This document shows positions 16,473 through 26,727 of a DNA stretch of 64,000 bases, in pieces; within the stretch, counting starts at the first letter, position 1; each line of letters begins with the position of its first letter. The DNA lies in contig NZ_FNVU01000006.1 in NCBI RefSeq assembly GCF_900107965.1, forward strand, positions 484,864 through 548,863, read 5' to 3'. The DNA is from Actinacidiphila yanglinensis (GTDB lineage: Bacteria > Actinomycetota > Actinomycetes > Streptomycetales > Streptomycetaceae). The position numbers and the translations under genes were made by a program. The notes under the pieces were generated by a model, which did not search any database, was not told the origin of the DNA, and saw only the letters and a program-made list of their open reading frames with translations.

Positions 16473-17663
16473 TCACCCGCGGAAGGCGTCGAACCCGGTG
16501 AGTGCCTTGCCCAGGACGAGCTGGTGCATCTCCACGGTGCCCTCGTAGGTGAGCACCGACTCCAGGTTGGTCGCGTGCCGCATCACCGGATACTCCAGCG
16601 AGATGCCGTTGGCGCCCAGGACGGTGCGCGCGGTGCGGCAGATCTCGATCGCCTCGCGCACGTTGTTGAGCTTGCCGAAGCTGACCTGTTCCGGGCGCAG
16701 CGTGCCCGCGTCCATCCGCCGCCCGAGGTGGTGGGCGAGCAGGATGCCCTTGTGGAGTTCGACCGCCATGTCGGCCAGTTTCGCCTGGGTGAGCTGGAAG
16801 GCGCCGATCGGCCGGCCGAACTGCTCGCGCCCGCGGGCGTACTCCAGGGCCGCCTCGAAGCAGGCCCGGGCCGCACCCATCGCGCCCCACACGATGCCGT
16901 AGCGCGCGTGGTTGAGGCAGCTCAGCGGGCCGCGCAGGCCGGTGACCTCGGGCAGTACCGCGTCCGCCGGCAGCCGTACGCCGTCCAGCACCAGTTCGCT
17001 GGTGACCGAGGCGCGCAGACTCCACTTGTGCCGGATCTCCGGGGCGGAGAAGCCCGGGGTGTCGGTGGGCACCACGAAGCCACGCACCCCCTCGTCGGTC
17101 GCCGCCCACACCACGGCCACTCCCGCGACCGATCCATTCGTGATCCACATCTTGCGGCCGTCGAGCAACCAGTCCGAGCCGTCCCGTACCGCGCGGGTGC
17201 GCATGCCGGCCGGGTCGGAGCCGTGGTCCGGCTCGGTCAGGCCGAAGCAGCCGATCACCTCGCCCGCGGCCATGGACGGCAGCCAGCGTTCCTTCTGCTC
17301 CGCGGAGCCGAAGCGGTGGATGGCGTACATCGCCAGCGAGCCCTGCACCGACACCAGGGAACGGATGCCGGAGTCGGCGGCCTCCAACTCCACGCAGGCC
17401 AGGCCGTACTGCACGGCGCTCGCGCCCGCGCAGCCGTAGCCGGTCAGTTGCATGCCGAGGGCGCCGATGCCGCCGAGTTCGCGGGCGAGTTCACGGATCT
17501 CGGGCAGCTCGCCGCGCTCGTACCAGCCGGCCACGTGGGGCAGCACCCGTTGCGCGGCCCAGCCGCGGACGGTGTCGCGCACCGCCCGGTCCTCGGGGGT
17601 GAGCAGGTCGTCCAGACCCAGCGGGTCGTAGGGGTCGAAGGGCGCCCTGGACGATGCGGACAT
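16473..17663 (-). CDS. gcdH: Acyl-CoA dehydrogenase, glutaryl-CoA dehydrogenase-like
   Basis: FAD-dependent dehydrogenase of 396 residues. The order of blocks follows glutaryl-CoA dehydrogenase: ADSGIRSLVSVQGSL (contains the Arg that binds the distal carboxylate in that enzyme), CFGLTEPDHGSDP (FAD/CoA site), WITNGSVAGVAVV and the C-terminal TYEGTVEMHQLVLG with the catalytic Glu in YEGT. It would oxidise and decarboxylate glutaryl-CoA to crotonyl-CoA in lysine/tryptophan breakdown; a related substrate cannot be excluded. A GGAGG site precedes ATG 17663. It follows the DHA2 transporter by 61 bp on the same strand. Confidence 0.88.
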   Translation of the reverse strand: MSASSRAPFDPYDPLGLDDLLTPEDRAVRDTVRGWAAQRVLPHVAGWYERGELPEIRELARELGGIGALGMQLTGYGCAGASAVQYGLACVELEAADSGIRSLVSVQGSLAMYAIHRFGSAEQKERWLPSMAAGEVIGCFGLTEPDHGSDPAGMRTRAVRDGSDWLLDGRKMWITNGSVAGVAVVWAATDEGVRGFVVPTDTPGFSAPEIRHKWSLRASVTSELVLDGVRLPADAVLPEVTGLRGPLSCLNHARYGIVWGAMGAARACFEAALEYARGREQFGRPIGAFQLTQAKLADMAVELHKGILLAHHLGRRMDAGTLRPEQVSFGKLNNVREAIEICRTARTVLGANGISLEYPVMRHATNLESVLTYEGTVEMHQLVLGKALTGFDAFRG

Positions 17664-17724
17664 GGGTGGACCTCCGGCCCGTAAAACTAGCAGTGGTAAT
17701 CGCGCTCGGCGCCGACGTTACGGC

Positions 17725-19413
17725 TCAGTCCCGCGCCCGTCCAGAGCGTACGGCGCCGGGGCGGGCGGAGGTGGGGGCGACAGCTCCGCGGTTCGCGGCA
17801 CCCGGGCGGACACCGTGCACCCCGTCCGGCCTGCGGCGCACCGGCCACGGGAGTTCCGCACCGGCGTTCGCCCCCGGGCCCGACGCCCCGGCGGGCTCGG
17901 CACTCGGCACGCGCTCCTCCCCCGCGCCGCACTCCATCACCCGCGGCAACCGCCGGGCCGCGCATGCGCCCGACAGCAGCAGCACCGCGCTGACCAGGAG
18001 CGTCATGTGCAGGCCGTGCACGAACGAGTGACGCGCGGCATGCCGCAGCGCCGCGCCGGGGGTGCCGCCGATCCGGTTCGCCACGTCGTAGGCACCGCCC
18101 AGCGACTGGCCGGCCGCGGTGGTGTCCGCGGCGTCGACCCCGCGGGCGTGCGGCGCGTAGGTGGCGTTCATCACGCTGCCGAGCAGCGCGATACCCAGCC
18201 CGGCGCCGAGTTGGTACGCGGTCTCCCCCACCGCGGCCGCGCCGCCCGCGCGGTGGGCGGGGGCGTGGCTGAGCATCGACTCGTACGCCCCGAACAAGGT
18301 GGCCTCCAGGCCGAAGCCGAGGGCCACGAAGACGGTGGTGAGCAGCATGGGGCGGTCGTTCTCGCCCATCGCGGTCAGGGAGAGCACCGCGAGCGCGGTG
18401 AGCAGGAAGCCGCCGCCGACCATCCGGCGCGGGCCGAAGCGGGCCAGGGCGCGCGACCCCGCCAGACCGGCGGCGATCGCGGCGAAGGTGAGCGGCAGCA
18501 GGCGCAGCCCGGTGTCCAGCGGGCTCAGCCCGAGCACGAGCTGCAGGTACTGCACCGCGATGAGTTCGAGCCCGACCAGCGCCAGCATGGCGAGCACGAT
18601 GCAGCCCACCGAGGTGGAGAACGCCGCCTGCGCGAACATCCGCACGTCGATCAGCGGGTGCGCGAGGCGCCGTTGGCGCCGGACGAAGAACACCAGCAGG
18701 GCCAGCCCCAGCAGCAGCGGCACGAAGACCGAGGGGTCGATGGGGGACGCGCCGGCGCCGAAGCGTTTGACGCCGAAGACCGCACCCAGGATGCCCACCG
18801 CGGCGGCCGCCGCTCCCGCCAGGTCCCAGGGGCCGTCGTGCGAGCCGCGGGACTCGGGCAGCAGCAGCCGGCCGAGCGGCAGCATCACCGCCATCAGCGG
18901 GATGTTGACCAGGAAGACCGAGCCCCACCAGAAGTGCTCGACGAGGAACCCGCCGAGTACCGGCCCGATGGCCGCGCCGACGGCCGCGACCGCGCTCCAC
19001 ACGCCGATCGCCGTCGCCCGCTCGCGCCGGTCGGGGAAGACCTGCCGCAGGATCGACAGCGTGGCGGGCATGATCATCGCACCGCCGGCGCCGAGCAGCG
19101 CCCGGGCGGCGATCAGGACGTGCGGTGTGGGTGCGAAGGCCGCCATGGCCGAGGCGGCACCGAAGAGGGCGTAGCCCATCAGCAGCACCCGGCGGCGGCC
19201 GATCCGGTCCCCGAGCGTGCCGAAGAGGATCAGCAGCGACGCCGCGATCAGCGGGTACGCGTCGACGATCCACAGCAGGTCCTGCGAGCCGGGCCGCAGA
19301 TCCTCGGTGAGCGCGGGCACGGCCACGTGCAGCACCGTGGCGTCGAGCGCGACGATGAACAGGCTCGCGCACAGCACGACGAGGATGGTCCAGCGGCTGA
19401 CCGGCCGCGTCAT
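17725..19413 (-). CDS. DHA2-family MFS drug exporter (14 TM)
   Basis: A 562-residue 14-helix multidrug antiporter. LIVALDATVLHVAVPAL is the helix-1 signature (motif D1), GTLGDRIGRRRVLL is motif A, and GPVLGGFLVEHFWWGSVFLVNIP is motif C, the exporter hallmark. ATG 19413 has a GGAGG site 8 nt upstream. The final 75 residues after the last helix are low-complexity and rich in Arg, Gly and Pro. No dedicated regulator is adjacent; the upstream 592-bp intergenic region is unusual. Substrate unknown. Confidence 0.92.
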   Translation of the reverse strand: MTRPVSRWTILVVLCASLFIVALDATVLHVAVPALTEDLRPGSQDLLWIVDAYPLIAASLLILFGTLGDRIGRRRVLLMGYALFGAASAMAAFAPTPHVLIAARALLGAGGAMIMPATLSILRQVFPDRRERATAIGVWSAVAAVGAAIGPVLGGFLVEHFWWGSVFLVNIPLMAVMLPLGRLLLPESRGSHDGPWDLAGAAAAAVGILGAVFGVKRFGAGASPIDPSVFVPLLLGLALLVFFVRRQRRLAHPLIDVRMFAQAAFSTSVGCIVLAMLALVGLELIAVQYLQLVLGLSPLDTGLRLLPLTFAAIAAGLAGSRALARFGPRRMVGGGFLLTALAVLSLTAMGENDRPMLLTTVFVALGFGLEATLFGAYESMLSHAPAHRAGGAAAVGETAYQLGAGLGIALLGSVMNATYAPHARGVDAADTTAAGQSLGGAYDVANRIGGTPGAALRHAARHSFVHGLHMTLLVSAVLLLSGACAARRLPRVMECGAGEERVPSAEPAGASGPGANAGAELPWPVRRRPDGVHGVRPGAANRGAVAPTSARPGAVRSGRARD

Positions 19414-20005
19414 AGGCGTACCTCCACGGCTGCTTCCGGGCGGGTGAATCGCAGGTGAATCGCCAGCGTACGTGACCCCGCAGTGCCCGGCCGCGGGCCC
19501 GGCCGCTCGGCCGGTAGGCTGATGGCTCACTCGGACGGGCTACAGGACGCCAGGTGCCGTCACCCGATCGGGCCGAGCACGCCGAACGGGCCTGCTCCGC
19601 CCCGATCGACGTGCCATTCACCGGCCGCCGTGCTTTCGCCGACCCGGCCCCGTTCCAAGTGCCGTTCCGGCGACACCCCGGGCCGATCCCCCGCCGCCCC
19701 ACGGCGCGGACCTTTCGGGCCCACCCGCCGCGCCAAGGCCCGCCCGGGCCCGCCACGGCCCGCGCCCGCCCGGCGCCGCCGCGGCGAGCGCGCGGGAAAC
19801 CCTGAATAAATTCGAGGGAAATAAGCGTCGAATAAGAAGATGGCGATGTGAGTATCAACACCCGAACATAAACTTCACGGTCTCCTGCTATTCACCTCAA
19901 TCACCGTCCGCCAAAGGGGTGGTGAGACGCACTCCACATCACATCGTCATTACAAATCCGGCTGTACGACGGTTGCATGCCATCACACGCTGTAACGTCG
20001 ATTCA
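19414..20005. other. Long intergenic region, 592 bp, with an A+T-rich right part
   Basis: Divergent control region between the DHA2 exporter (minus) and the PAP2 gene (plus). The left 380 bp is very G+C-rich; from about 19795 to 20005 the composition drops sharply to A+T-rich by local standards (for example TGAATAAATTCGAGGGAAAT). No gene, tRNA or perfect hairpin is seen. Both promoters should be here. Confidence 0.45.
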
Positions 20006-21193
20006 GTGCGTACCGATAACAGGCCCGACCGCGCGGCGGAGCGACCGGTGAGCCGTGGCCTGCCGCGGATGAGCCGAACACGCGTGTGGCTGTTCGGCCT
20101 CACCGTGGTCGCCTACGTCGCAATCGTCGTCGGCGTGGTCACCACGTCGAAGCTGGTGACGCTCGACTGGCAGGTCATGCTGTGGCGCCCGTACAAGCAA
20201 TGGCCACAAATCCACGCGTTCCTGGACTATTTCGTGGTCCTCGGCCAGCGCGGCCCCACGGCCGTGATGGTGCTGGCGTGGCTGGGCTGGCGGGCGTGGC
20301 GCCACCGCACCCTGCACCCCCTGCTGGTACTCGGCACCTCGTTGCTGCTGCTCAACATCACCGTGGGGGCCGTGAAATACGGTCTCGGCCGGCTCGGTCC
20401 GCATTACGCGACGACCGTCGGCTCCGCGGAGATGTTCGCAGGCGGAGATATATTTCCTTCCGGGCATACCGCCAATGCGGTGGTGACCTGGGGCGTACTG
20501 GCCTATCTCGCCACGACTCCGCGCGCCCGCCGCTGGGGCTCGATCGCCAGCGCGCTGCTGGCGCTCGGAGTGGGCGCGACCACCGTCTACCTCGGTACGC
20601 ACTGGGTGAGCGACGTGCTGCTCGGCTGGGCGGCAGGGCTGCTGATCCTGCTGGCGCTGCCGTGGTTCGAGCCGTTCATGGCCAGGGCCGAGGACTGGAT
20701 CACCGACGGCTGGCTGCGGGTCCGGTCGCGGCGCGCACGTCCCGCGGCCGCCGGTGCGACGGTCCCCGCCCCTCCCACACCGTCCGGGCAACACAGCGGG
20801 GACGGCGAGCCGGACCGCGAGCCGGTGGGTTCCGCCGCGCAGGTCGGCGGGCCGAGCACCGTCCCGGCACCGCCCGGGGCCCTCGCCTCCTCCGGCGGCC
20901 TCTCCACCAGCACTGGCGCACCCGGCGTCAAGACACCCTCGGGTGCGACCGTCGCCGCCACCGCGGTCGCGAACCCGGCCATCGGCTCACCTGCTGCCGC
21001 GACCCCGGCAGGCGGCTCCCCGACCTCCCCGGGCGGCGGACACCCGTCGAACCGTCCGCCCACCGTCCGCGGGGACCGCACACCGCCCGGGGCCGTCGGC
21101 GCCCGGCGGCGTCCGGTGGACCGCCAGACGGCGCGTCCGGTGCCGCCGCTCAGCCAAGCCAGCAGCGCTGCACACGGCCCTCGTCCACGATGA
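20006..21193 (+). CDS. PAP2-family membrane phosphatase with a long disordered tail
   Basis: Integral membrane lipid phosphatase of the PAP2 superfamily. From GTG 20006 it has 395 residues. Six hydrophobic helices span roughly residues 22-230. The catalytic triad of blocks is KYGLGRLGP, PSGHTAN and the THWVSDVLLGW segment with the nucleophilic His. Residues about 245-395 are a Pro/Ala/Gly/Ser/Thr-rich tail with no domain. Likely substrates are undecaprenyl diphosphate or phosphatidic acid. ATG 20069 is an alternative start. The 3' end overlaps the convergent I78 inhibitor gene by 44 bp. Confidence 0.88.
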   Translation: MRTDNRPDRAAERPVSRGLPRMSRTRVWLFGLTVVAYVAIVVGVVTTSKLVTLDWQVMLWRPYKQWPQIHAFLDYFVVLGQRGPTAVMVLAWLGWRAWRHRTLHPLLVLGTSLLLLNITVGAVKYGLGRLGPHYATTVGSAEMFAGGDIFPSGHTANAVVTWGVLAYLATTPRARRWGSIASALLALGVGATTVYLGTHWVSDVLLGWAAGLLILLALPWFEPFMARAEDWITDGWLRVRSRRARPAAAGATVPAPPTPSGQHSGDGEPDREPVGSAAQVGGPSTVPAPPGALASSGGLSTSTGAPGVKTPSGATVAATAVANPAIGSPAAATPAGGSPTSPGGGHPSNRPPTVRGDRTPPGAVGARRRPVDRQTARPVPPLSQASSAAHGPRPR

Positions 21194-21368
21194 AGTTGAG
21201 CCGCCCGAGGACGAACTCCATCGTCACCACCGTCCCGGGCGGCAGGCTGCGGACCGTGGTCCAGCCGCGCTCACGGGCCCGGGCTTCCGCCTCCGCGGCG
21301 GCCAGGCCGACATAGGCGTCGAGGTCGTCGTTCGGATTGCGGCCGGGCGGGTTCGGTAGCGGTGCCAT
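21150..21368 (-). CDS. Small peptidase inhibitor I78-like protein
   Basis: A 72-residue protein resembling inhibitor family I78: the C-terminal half PPGTVVTMEFVLGRLNFIVDEGRVQRCWLG shows the conserved pattern of a turn with PG, a VTM(E/D) strand, an RLN and an (I/V)xD-x-G-x(2-4)-C end (here shown only as key residues). The N-terminal half is helical (DLDAYVGLAAAEAEARARERG). No signal peptide, so if it inhibits a protease it does so inside the cell. Its last 44 bp lie antisense to the end of the PAP2 gene. Confidence 0.72.
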   Translation of the reverse strand: MAPLPNPPGRNPNDDLDAYVGLAAAEAEARARERGWTTVRSLPPGTVVTMEFVLGRLNFIVDEGRVQRCWLG

Positions 21369-21687
21369 GACACCACGCTATTCGGCGGAATAGCACCGCG
21401 CCGCCCGATGACCGGCACGCACAAGTTCCGCACAGTCCCTGCACAAAAAACCGTCATTTCCAGTGGTTTACCGGACACCGACACCTTAAGGGCGAGCGAC
21501 CACGGTCCGCGGCCGGTCGTGGGTACGGGGCCGACGGAATCCCGTCGGCCCCGTACGCGTGGAGCGCTCGGCCGGGCCCGTCCCGCGGTCACCCGCCGGT
21601 CGTTTTCCGCTCCGATCCGAGTCCGATTCCGTTCGTTGTGCGCTGAATTGACGGACTGTTGGCGGTCGGTTGGCAGGCGGTTGGCGG
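21369..21687. other. Intergenic region, 319 bp
   Basis: Holds the promoter of the I78 gene (minus strand, start at 21368) and the terminator of the Rpf-like gene. Apart from the strong hairpin at 21523-21556 I see no other feature. Confidence 0.5.
21523..21556 (-). terminator. Strong hairpin terminator after the Rpf-like gene
   Basis: Perfect 15-bp inverted repeat, GTACGGGGCCGACGG at 21523-21537 and its complement at 21542-21556, with a 4-nt loop AATC. It lies about 130 bp downstream of the Rpf-like stop. No T-tract follows, as is usual in this group. Confidence 0.75.
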
Positions 21688-22683
<996 letters not shown>

Positions 22684-22897
22684 CTAGGCACGGCTGCACC
22701 CGGTATTTCCGGCGGCACGGCACGGCGCGGCCCCTACCCCACCCGGACGGCCCACCCGCGCGGCGCAACGCGTACCCCGGAAACCGTGACCCCCTGCGCG
22801 GGCGGTCCGTTGTCACAGTGCGCCGGGCCTCCGCTCGGCGGCCGGAGCCTTCGGCCCGCATTCCTGACCGCAGCACCGCACTTCCAAGGAGACTCCC

Positions 22898-23812
22898 GTG
22901 GCGCCCATGCTCGACGTGAGTGACGAGGTACGAGCCGAGATCGGCGACGAGGAGACCGAGCGGCTTCTCACCGGCGAGAGCTCGCCCGGCACGTACGACT
23001 GCACGTCCTGCCGCACGCCCGGCGACAGCGGGCAGGAGCCGACCAGCACCGTCCTGTTCGTGGGCGACGAGACCGCCGTCCTGGCCTTCGCGCACGCCGC
23101 CTGCATCCCCTCGCAGGTGGTGCCGGTGTCCGAGGCCCAGTTGCAGGGGGCGGTCGCCAGCATCTCCGGCGGCGCCCCGCTGGCCGGCCAGCCGGGCCCG
23201 GCCCCCGTGCCCGCGGGCGGGATGCCGCCGGGGTCGACCGGGCTGTCGGGGCAGCCGGCGGGCGGCTCTGCGGCGCCCGGGAGCGTCGGGCCCGGCATCG
23301 GCGCCCCCGCGGCCACGCCCGGCCTCCACGCCGCACCCCGTCAGGCAGTGCTGGGCATCACCTGCGGTCTGATCATCGTGGAGGAGCAGCTGCGGCCCGC
23401 GCTCGTGGTCGAGCCGACCGGGCCGGTCGCCCGGGTCGGCTCCACCGGCGGCGGTGACGACTTCCTGCCGCTCCTGATCGAGCAGGGCTTCGTGCCCCAG
23501 CTGGACCTGGAGGCGCCGCCGTCGCCGCTGCCGGGCTGGTCGGTCCTGCTGGCGATGGGCAAGCTGCACGCGGTGCTCCAGCCGGGCGCGGGCGGCGGGC
23601 CGGCCGCGGCCTGGTGGCAGGCCCACCAGCCGCTCCAGGTCAGCGACGGCTGGCGGGCCGCGGTCCAGCGCGGCAACGAGGTCTACGTGTACGCCGGTCC
23701 GGCCGGTTCGATCGGCCGCCAGCCGCGCGAGGACCTGATGCGGGACGCGCTGGCCCGGGCGTGCTCGCGCGGCCAGCTCGTGGCGGCCTCCATGCCGCTG
23801 TCCGGAACCTGA
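22898..23812 (+). CDS. Conserved protein of unknown function
   Basis: A 304-residue cytoplasmic protein. Residues 1-75 hold a possible CxxC pair (YDCTSCRTPGD) and TSTVLFVGDETAVLAFAHAAC. A Gly/Pro/Ala-rich linker covers about 95-145. The C-terminal part (150-304) is a predicted alpha/beta domain (AVLGITCGLIIVEEQLRPALVVEPTGP, DDFLPLLIEQGFVPQLDL). No catalytic motif is recognised. The GTG start at 22898 follows a good AAGGAG site. A strong terminator follows the stop, so it is monocistronic. Confidence 0.8.
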   Translation: MAPMLDVSDEVRAEIGDEETERLLTGESSPGTYDCTSCRTPGDSGQEPTSTVLFVGDETAVLAFAHAACIPSQVVPVSEAQLQGAVASISGGAPLAGQPGPAPVPAGGMPPGSTGLSGQPAGGSAAPGSVGPGIGAPAATPGLHAAPRQAVLGITCGLIIVEEQLRPALVVEPTGPVARVGSTGGGDDFLPLLIEQGFVPQLDLEAPPSPLPGWSVLLAMGKLHAVLQPGAGGGPAAAWWQAHQPLQVSDGWRAAVQRGNEVYVYAGPAGSIGRQPREDLMRDALARACSRGQLVAASMPLSGT

Positions 23813-23841
23813 TCGTCGGATCGTCCGACCGATCCGCCGAC

Positions 23842-23877
23842 CGAGGGGCGCGCACGGCATCACGTGCGCGCCCCTCG
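23842..23877 (+). terminator. Hairpin terminator
   Basis: Perfect 14-bp inverted repeat: CGAGGGGCGCGCAC at 23842-23855 and its complement at 23864-23877, loop of 8 nt. It follows the preceding plus-strand stop by 29 bp. Confidence 0.75.
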
Positions 23878-23976
23878 CACGCCCATCCGCCTTCGGTACC
23901 CCTGTGACCTGGTCAAAGATGGGCAATTCCGTCGTGCGGCCCGCATCCCGCCCGGCGTCGCGTCGTTGGCAGTTAC

Positions 23977-24399
23977 GTGTACAGCTTCGACGCCCCCTCC
24001 CCAGCCCCTTACCAGCGCTACATCCCGGCCATGCGCACCGCGCAGGACGCGACCGGGGGCGGTGCGACGAACACGCCGATCTACGACGCGCTGTACTCCG
24101 AGTACCGAAGGCTCTTCCGCACCCTTCCGGGTGACCGCAGCGGCGAGGAATCGCTTCAGTTCAAGGGGTTCGCGGCCTGGCACACGGAATACCCGCCGTT
24201 CGCGCCGGGCGGGCGGCACCGGAGCGATCCGGCCGACGGGCCGAACGGCATGGGCAACGGGCAGGGCGGCATGGGCAACGGCGCCGGCGGCCCGCAGGGC
24301 GGCCAAGGCGGGCGGCCCGGAACCGGCCGGCGCGGCGGTGCGAACGGCGACGGCCCGGCGGCGCTCCCCCCGGGCCGCGGCGACAACCGCATGCGGTAG
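23977..24399 (+). CDS. Conserved protein of unknown function with a Gly-rich tail
   Basis: A 140-residue protein. The first 72 residues look folded (APYQRYIPAMRTAQDATGG, TPIYDALYSEYRRLFRTLPGDRSGEE) and I believe they are conserved in streptomycetes. From residue 80 the chain is Gly/Asn/Gln-rich with repeats NGMGNGQGGMGNGAGGPQGG, probably disordered. The GTG start at 23977 is taken from where the coding pattern begins; no strong ribosome site is seen. It is convergent with der and shares a hairpin with it. Confidence 0.7.
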   Translation: MYSFDAPSPAPYQRYIPAMRTAQDATGGGATNTPIYDALYSEYRRLFRTLPGDRSGEESLQFKGFAAWHTEYPPFAPGGRHRSDPADGPNGMGNGQGGMGNGAGGPQGGQGGRPGTGRRGGANGDGPAALPPGRGDNRMR

Positions 24400-24424
24400 C
24401 CCCCGCACGCCGGGCGCGCGGGGG
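24400..24424. terminator. Possible bidirectional terminator
   Basis: CCCCCGC at 24400-24406 pairs with GCGGGGG at 24418-24424 around an 11-nt loop, in the 36-bp gap between two convergent genes. Confidence 0.5.
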
Positions 24425-24435
24425 GGTACTGCGGC

Positions 24436-25893
24436 TTACTTCTTGCGGCCGCGCTTCTCGCGGACCCGGACCGACACCTGGATCGGCGTCCCCTCGAAGC
24501 CGAACTCCTCGCGCAGCCGGCGCTCGATGAACCGGCGGTAGCCCGCCTCCAGGAAGCCCGAGGCGAAGAGCACGAAGCGCGGCGGCCGGGTGCCCGCCTG
24601 CGTGCCGAACAGGATCCGCGGCTGCTTGCCGCCCCGGATCGGGTGCGGGTGCGCCGAGACCAGCTCGCCGAGGAAGGCGTTCAGCCGCCCGGTCGGCACC
24701 CGGGTCTCCCAGCCGGCCAGCGCGGACTCGATCGCCGGGACCAGCCTCTCCATGTGCCGGCCGGTCCGCGCCGAGACGTTGACCCGGGGCGCCCACTGCA
24801 CCTGGACGAGGTCGCGCTCGATCTCCCGTTCCAGGTAGTAGCGGCGCTCCTCCTCCATCAGGTCCCACTTGTTGTAGGCGATGACCACGGCCCGGCCGGC
24901 CTCGACGGCCATCGAGATGATCCGGGTGTCCTGCTCGGTGAGCGTCTCGCTCGCGTCGACCAGGATCACCGCGACCTCGGCCTTCTCCAGCGCGGCCGCG
25001 GTGCGCAGCGAGGCGTAGTAGTCGGCGCCCTCGGTGAGGTGGACCCGTCGCCTGATGCCGGCGGTGTCGATGAACTTCCAGGTCACCCCGCCGAGCTGGA
25101 TCAGCTCGTCGACCGGGTCGCGGGTGGTGCCGGCGACCTCGTTGACGACCACCCGGTCGCTGCCCGCCACCTTGTTGAGCAGCGACGACTTGCCGACGTT
25201 GGGGCGGCCGATGAGCGCGACCCGGCGCGGGCCGCCGACGGCCTCGCCGAAGGTCATCTCCGGGGCCTCGGGCAGTGCCTCGATGATGGCGTCCAGCAGG
25301 TCGCCGGTGCCGCGGCCGTGCAGCGAGGAGATCGGGTAGGGCTCGCCGAGGCCGAGGTTCCACAGCGCGTACGCGTCGGCCTCGCCGGAGGGCCCGTCGA
25401 CCTTGTTGGCGGCCAGCACCACGGGCTTGCCGGCCCGGCGCAGCAGCTTCACGACCGCCTCGTCGGTGTCGGTGGCGCCCACGGTCGCGTCGACCACGAA
25501 GACCACCGCGTCGGCGGCCTCGATCGCGAACTCGGCCTGGGCGGCCACGGACGCGTCGATGCCGAGCACGTCCTGCTCCCAGCCGCCGGTGTCGACCAGC
25601 TTGAAGCGCCGGCCGTTCCAGTTGGCCTCGTAGGTGACCCGGTCGCGGGTGACGCCGGGGCGGTCCTCCACGACGGCCTCGCGGCGGCCGATGATCCGGT
25701 TCACCAGTGTCGACTTGCCGACATTGGGCCTGCCGACCACGGCGAGCACCGGGAGGGGGCCGTGCCCGGCCTCCGCGAGGTCGTCGGCGACCTCTTCGGG
25801 GTCGAAGCCCTCCTCCTCGGCGAGCTGCATGAACTCGGCGTATTCGGCGTCTCCGAGGGCGTCGGAATCGCCGTGTTCGTATCCCTGGTCCAT
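24436..25893 (-). CDS. der: Ribosome biogenesis GTPase Der (EngA)
   Basis: Double-GTPase needed for 50S subunit assembly. In this 485-residue chain the first G domain starts with GRPNVGKST at residue 54, then DRPGVTRD and NKVD; the second starts with GRPNVGKSS near 230, with DTAG and YNKWD. The C-terminal KH-like domain (about 395-485) contains [13 protein letters not shown] and ends with the basic [10 protein letters not shown]. The 50-residue acidic N-terminal extension is usual in actinobacteria. It closes the minus-strand run tyrA-cmk-plsC-der, about 108 bp after the acyltransferase. Confidence 0.97.
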   Translation of the reverse strand: MDQGYEHGDSDALGDAEYAEFMQLAEEEGFDPEEVADDLAEAGHGPLPVLAVVGRPNVGKSTLVNRIIGRREAVVEDRPGVTRDRVTYEANWNGRRFKLVDTGGWEQDVLGIDASVAAQAEFAIEAADAVVFVVDATVGATDTDEAVVKLLRRAGKPVVLAANKVDGPSGEADAYALWNLGLGEPYPISSLHGRGTGDLLDAIIEALPEAPEMTFGEAVGGPRRVALIGRPNVGKSSLLNKVAGSDRVVVNEVAGTTRDPVDELIQLGGVTWKFIDTAGIRRRVHLTEGADYYASLRTAAALEKAEVAVILVDASETLTEQDTRIISMAVEAGRAVVIAYNKWDLMEEERRYYLEREIERDLVQVQWAPRVNVSARTGRHMERLVPAIESALAGWETRVPTGRLNAFLGELVSAHPHPIRGGKQPRILFGTQAGTRPPRFVLFASGFLEAGYRRFIERRLREEFGFEGTPIQVSVRVREKRGRKK

Positions 25894-26001
25894 GAGGTCT
25901 CTCCGTCGATCAGCAAGAACAAGTACGTGGGGGCGCTCCCGGTACGGCCGGGCGGGGCACGCAGCCCGGGGGCCGGGTCCGGGGACCGGCCGCGGCGCCG
26001 G

Positions 26002-26727
26002 TCAGCCCCGGCCGGTGGCCCGCCTGGCCTCCGCGAGGTGCGCGGTCAGGTGCGCCTGGATCCGCACGGTGGCCTCGTCGAGCGCGCTGCGGGTCCGCCG
26101 CCCGCTGCCGTCGCCCGCCTCGAACGGTTCGCCGTAGACCACGTCGATCCGGGCCCGCAGCGGTGGCAGCCCGCCGACCACCCGGCCGCGCCGGGCGCTG
26201 CCGAGGACCGCGACCGGGACGACCGGGGCGCCCGAGCGGACCGCGAAGTAGGCCAGGCCGGCCCGCAGCTGGGCGAAGTCGCCGTCGCCGCGGGTGCCCT
26301 CGGGGAAGATGCCCAGCACCCCGCCCCGCTCCAGCACCCCCAGCGCCGTGGTGATCGCGCCGCGGTCGGCGCCGGAGCGGTCGACCTTGACCTGCCCGAT
26401 GGAGCGCAGGAACAGGTCGAGCGGGCCGACGAACGCCTCCTTCTTCACCAGGAAGTGCAGCGGCCGCGGGCAGGTGCCGATCAGCATCGGCCCGTCGACG
26501 TTGTGGCTGTGGTTGCCCGCGAGGATGACCGGGCCGTGGCTGGGCAGCCGCCAGTCGCCGAGCACCCGGGGCCGCCACAGGCCGTTCATCAGCCCGATGC
26601 CGATGCCCCGCCCCACCGCGGCACCGCGCTCGCTCGGCAGCGCGGAGGGCTGCGCCGGGGTCCGGTGCGAAGCCCGGGGCGAGGTCGAGGCCGTGGTCGG
26701 CGGCGCGGTCCCGCGCTGCGTAGTCAC
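26002..26727 (-). CDS. plsC: 1-acylglycerol-3-phosphate O-acyltransferase (PlsC-like)
   Basis: Membrane-associated acyltransferase that adds the second acyl chain to lysophosphatidic acid. The HX4D catalytic motif is in GNHSHNVDGP (about residues 71-80), followed by FLVKKEAFVGP and the glycerol-phosphate site FPEGTRGDGDF. 241 residues from GTG 26727, which overlaps the cmk stop by 4 bp (GTGA). The N-terminal 30 residues are Thr/Pro/Ser-rich. Conserved position between cmk and der suggests a housekeeping role; the substrate is not certain because PlsC-like paralogues vary. Confidence 0.9.
   Translation of the reverse strand: MTTQRGTAPPTTASTSPRASHRTPAQPSALPSERGAAVGRGIGIGLMNGLWRPRVLGDWRLPSHGPVILAGNHSHNVDGPMLIGTCPRPLHFLVKKEAFVGPLDLFLRSIGQVKVDRSGADRGAITTALGVLERGGVLGIFPEGTRGDGDFAQLRAGLAYFAVRSGAPVVPVAVLGSARRGRVVGGLPPLRARIDVVYGEPFEAGDGSGRRTRSALDEATVRIQAHLTAHLAEARRATGRG

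Noticed and set aside
17687..19861. Second long minus-strand frame (724 codons) over the DHA2 exporter
   Set aside because: Out of frame with the exporter, lacks hydrophobic helices and is Arg/Ala/Gly-rich; a shadow.
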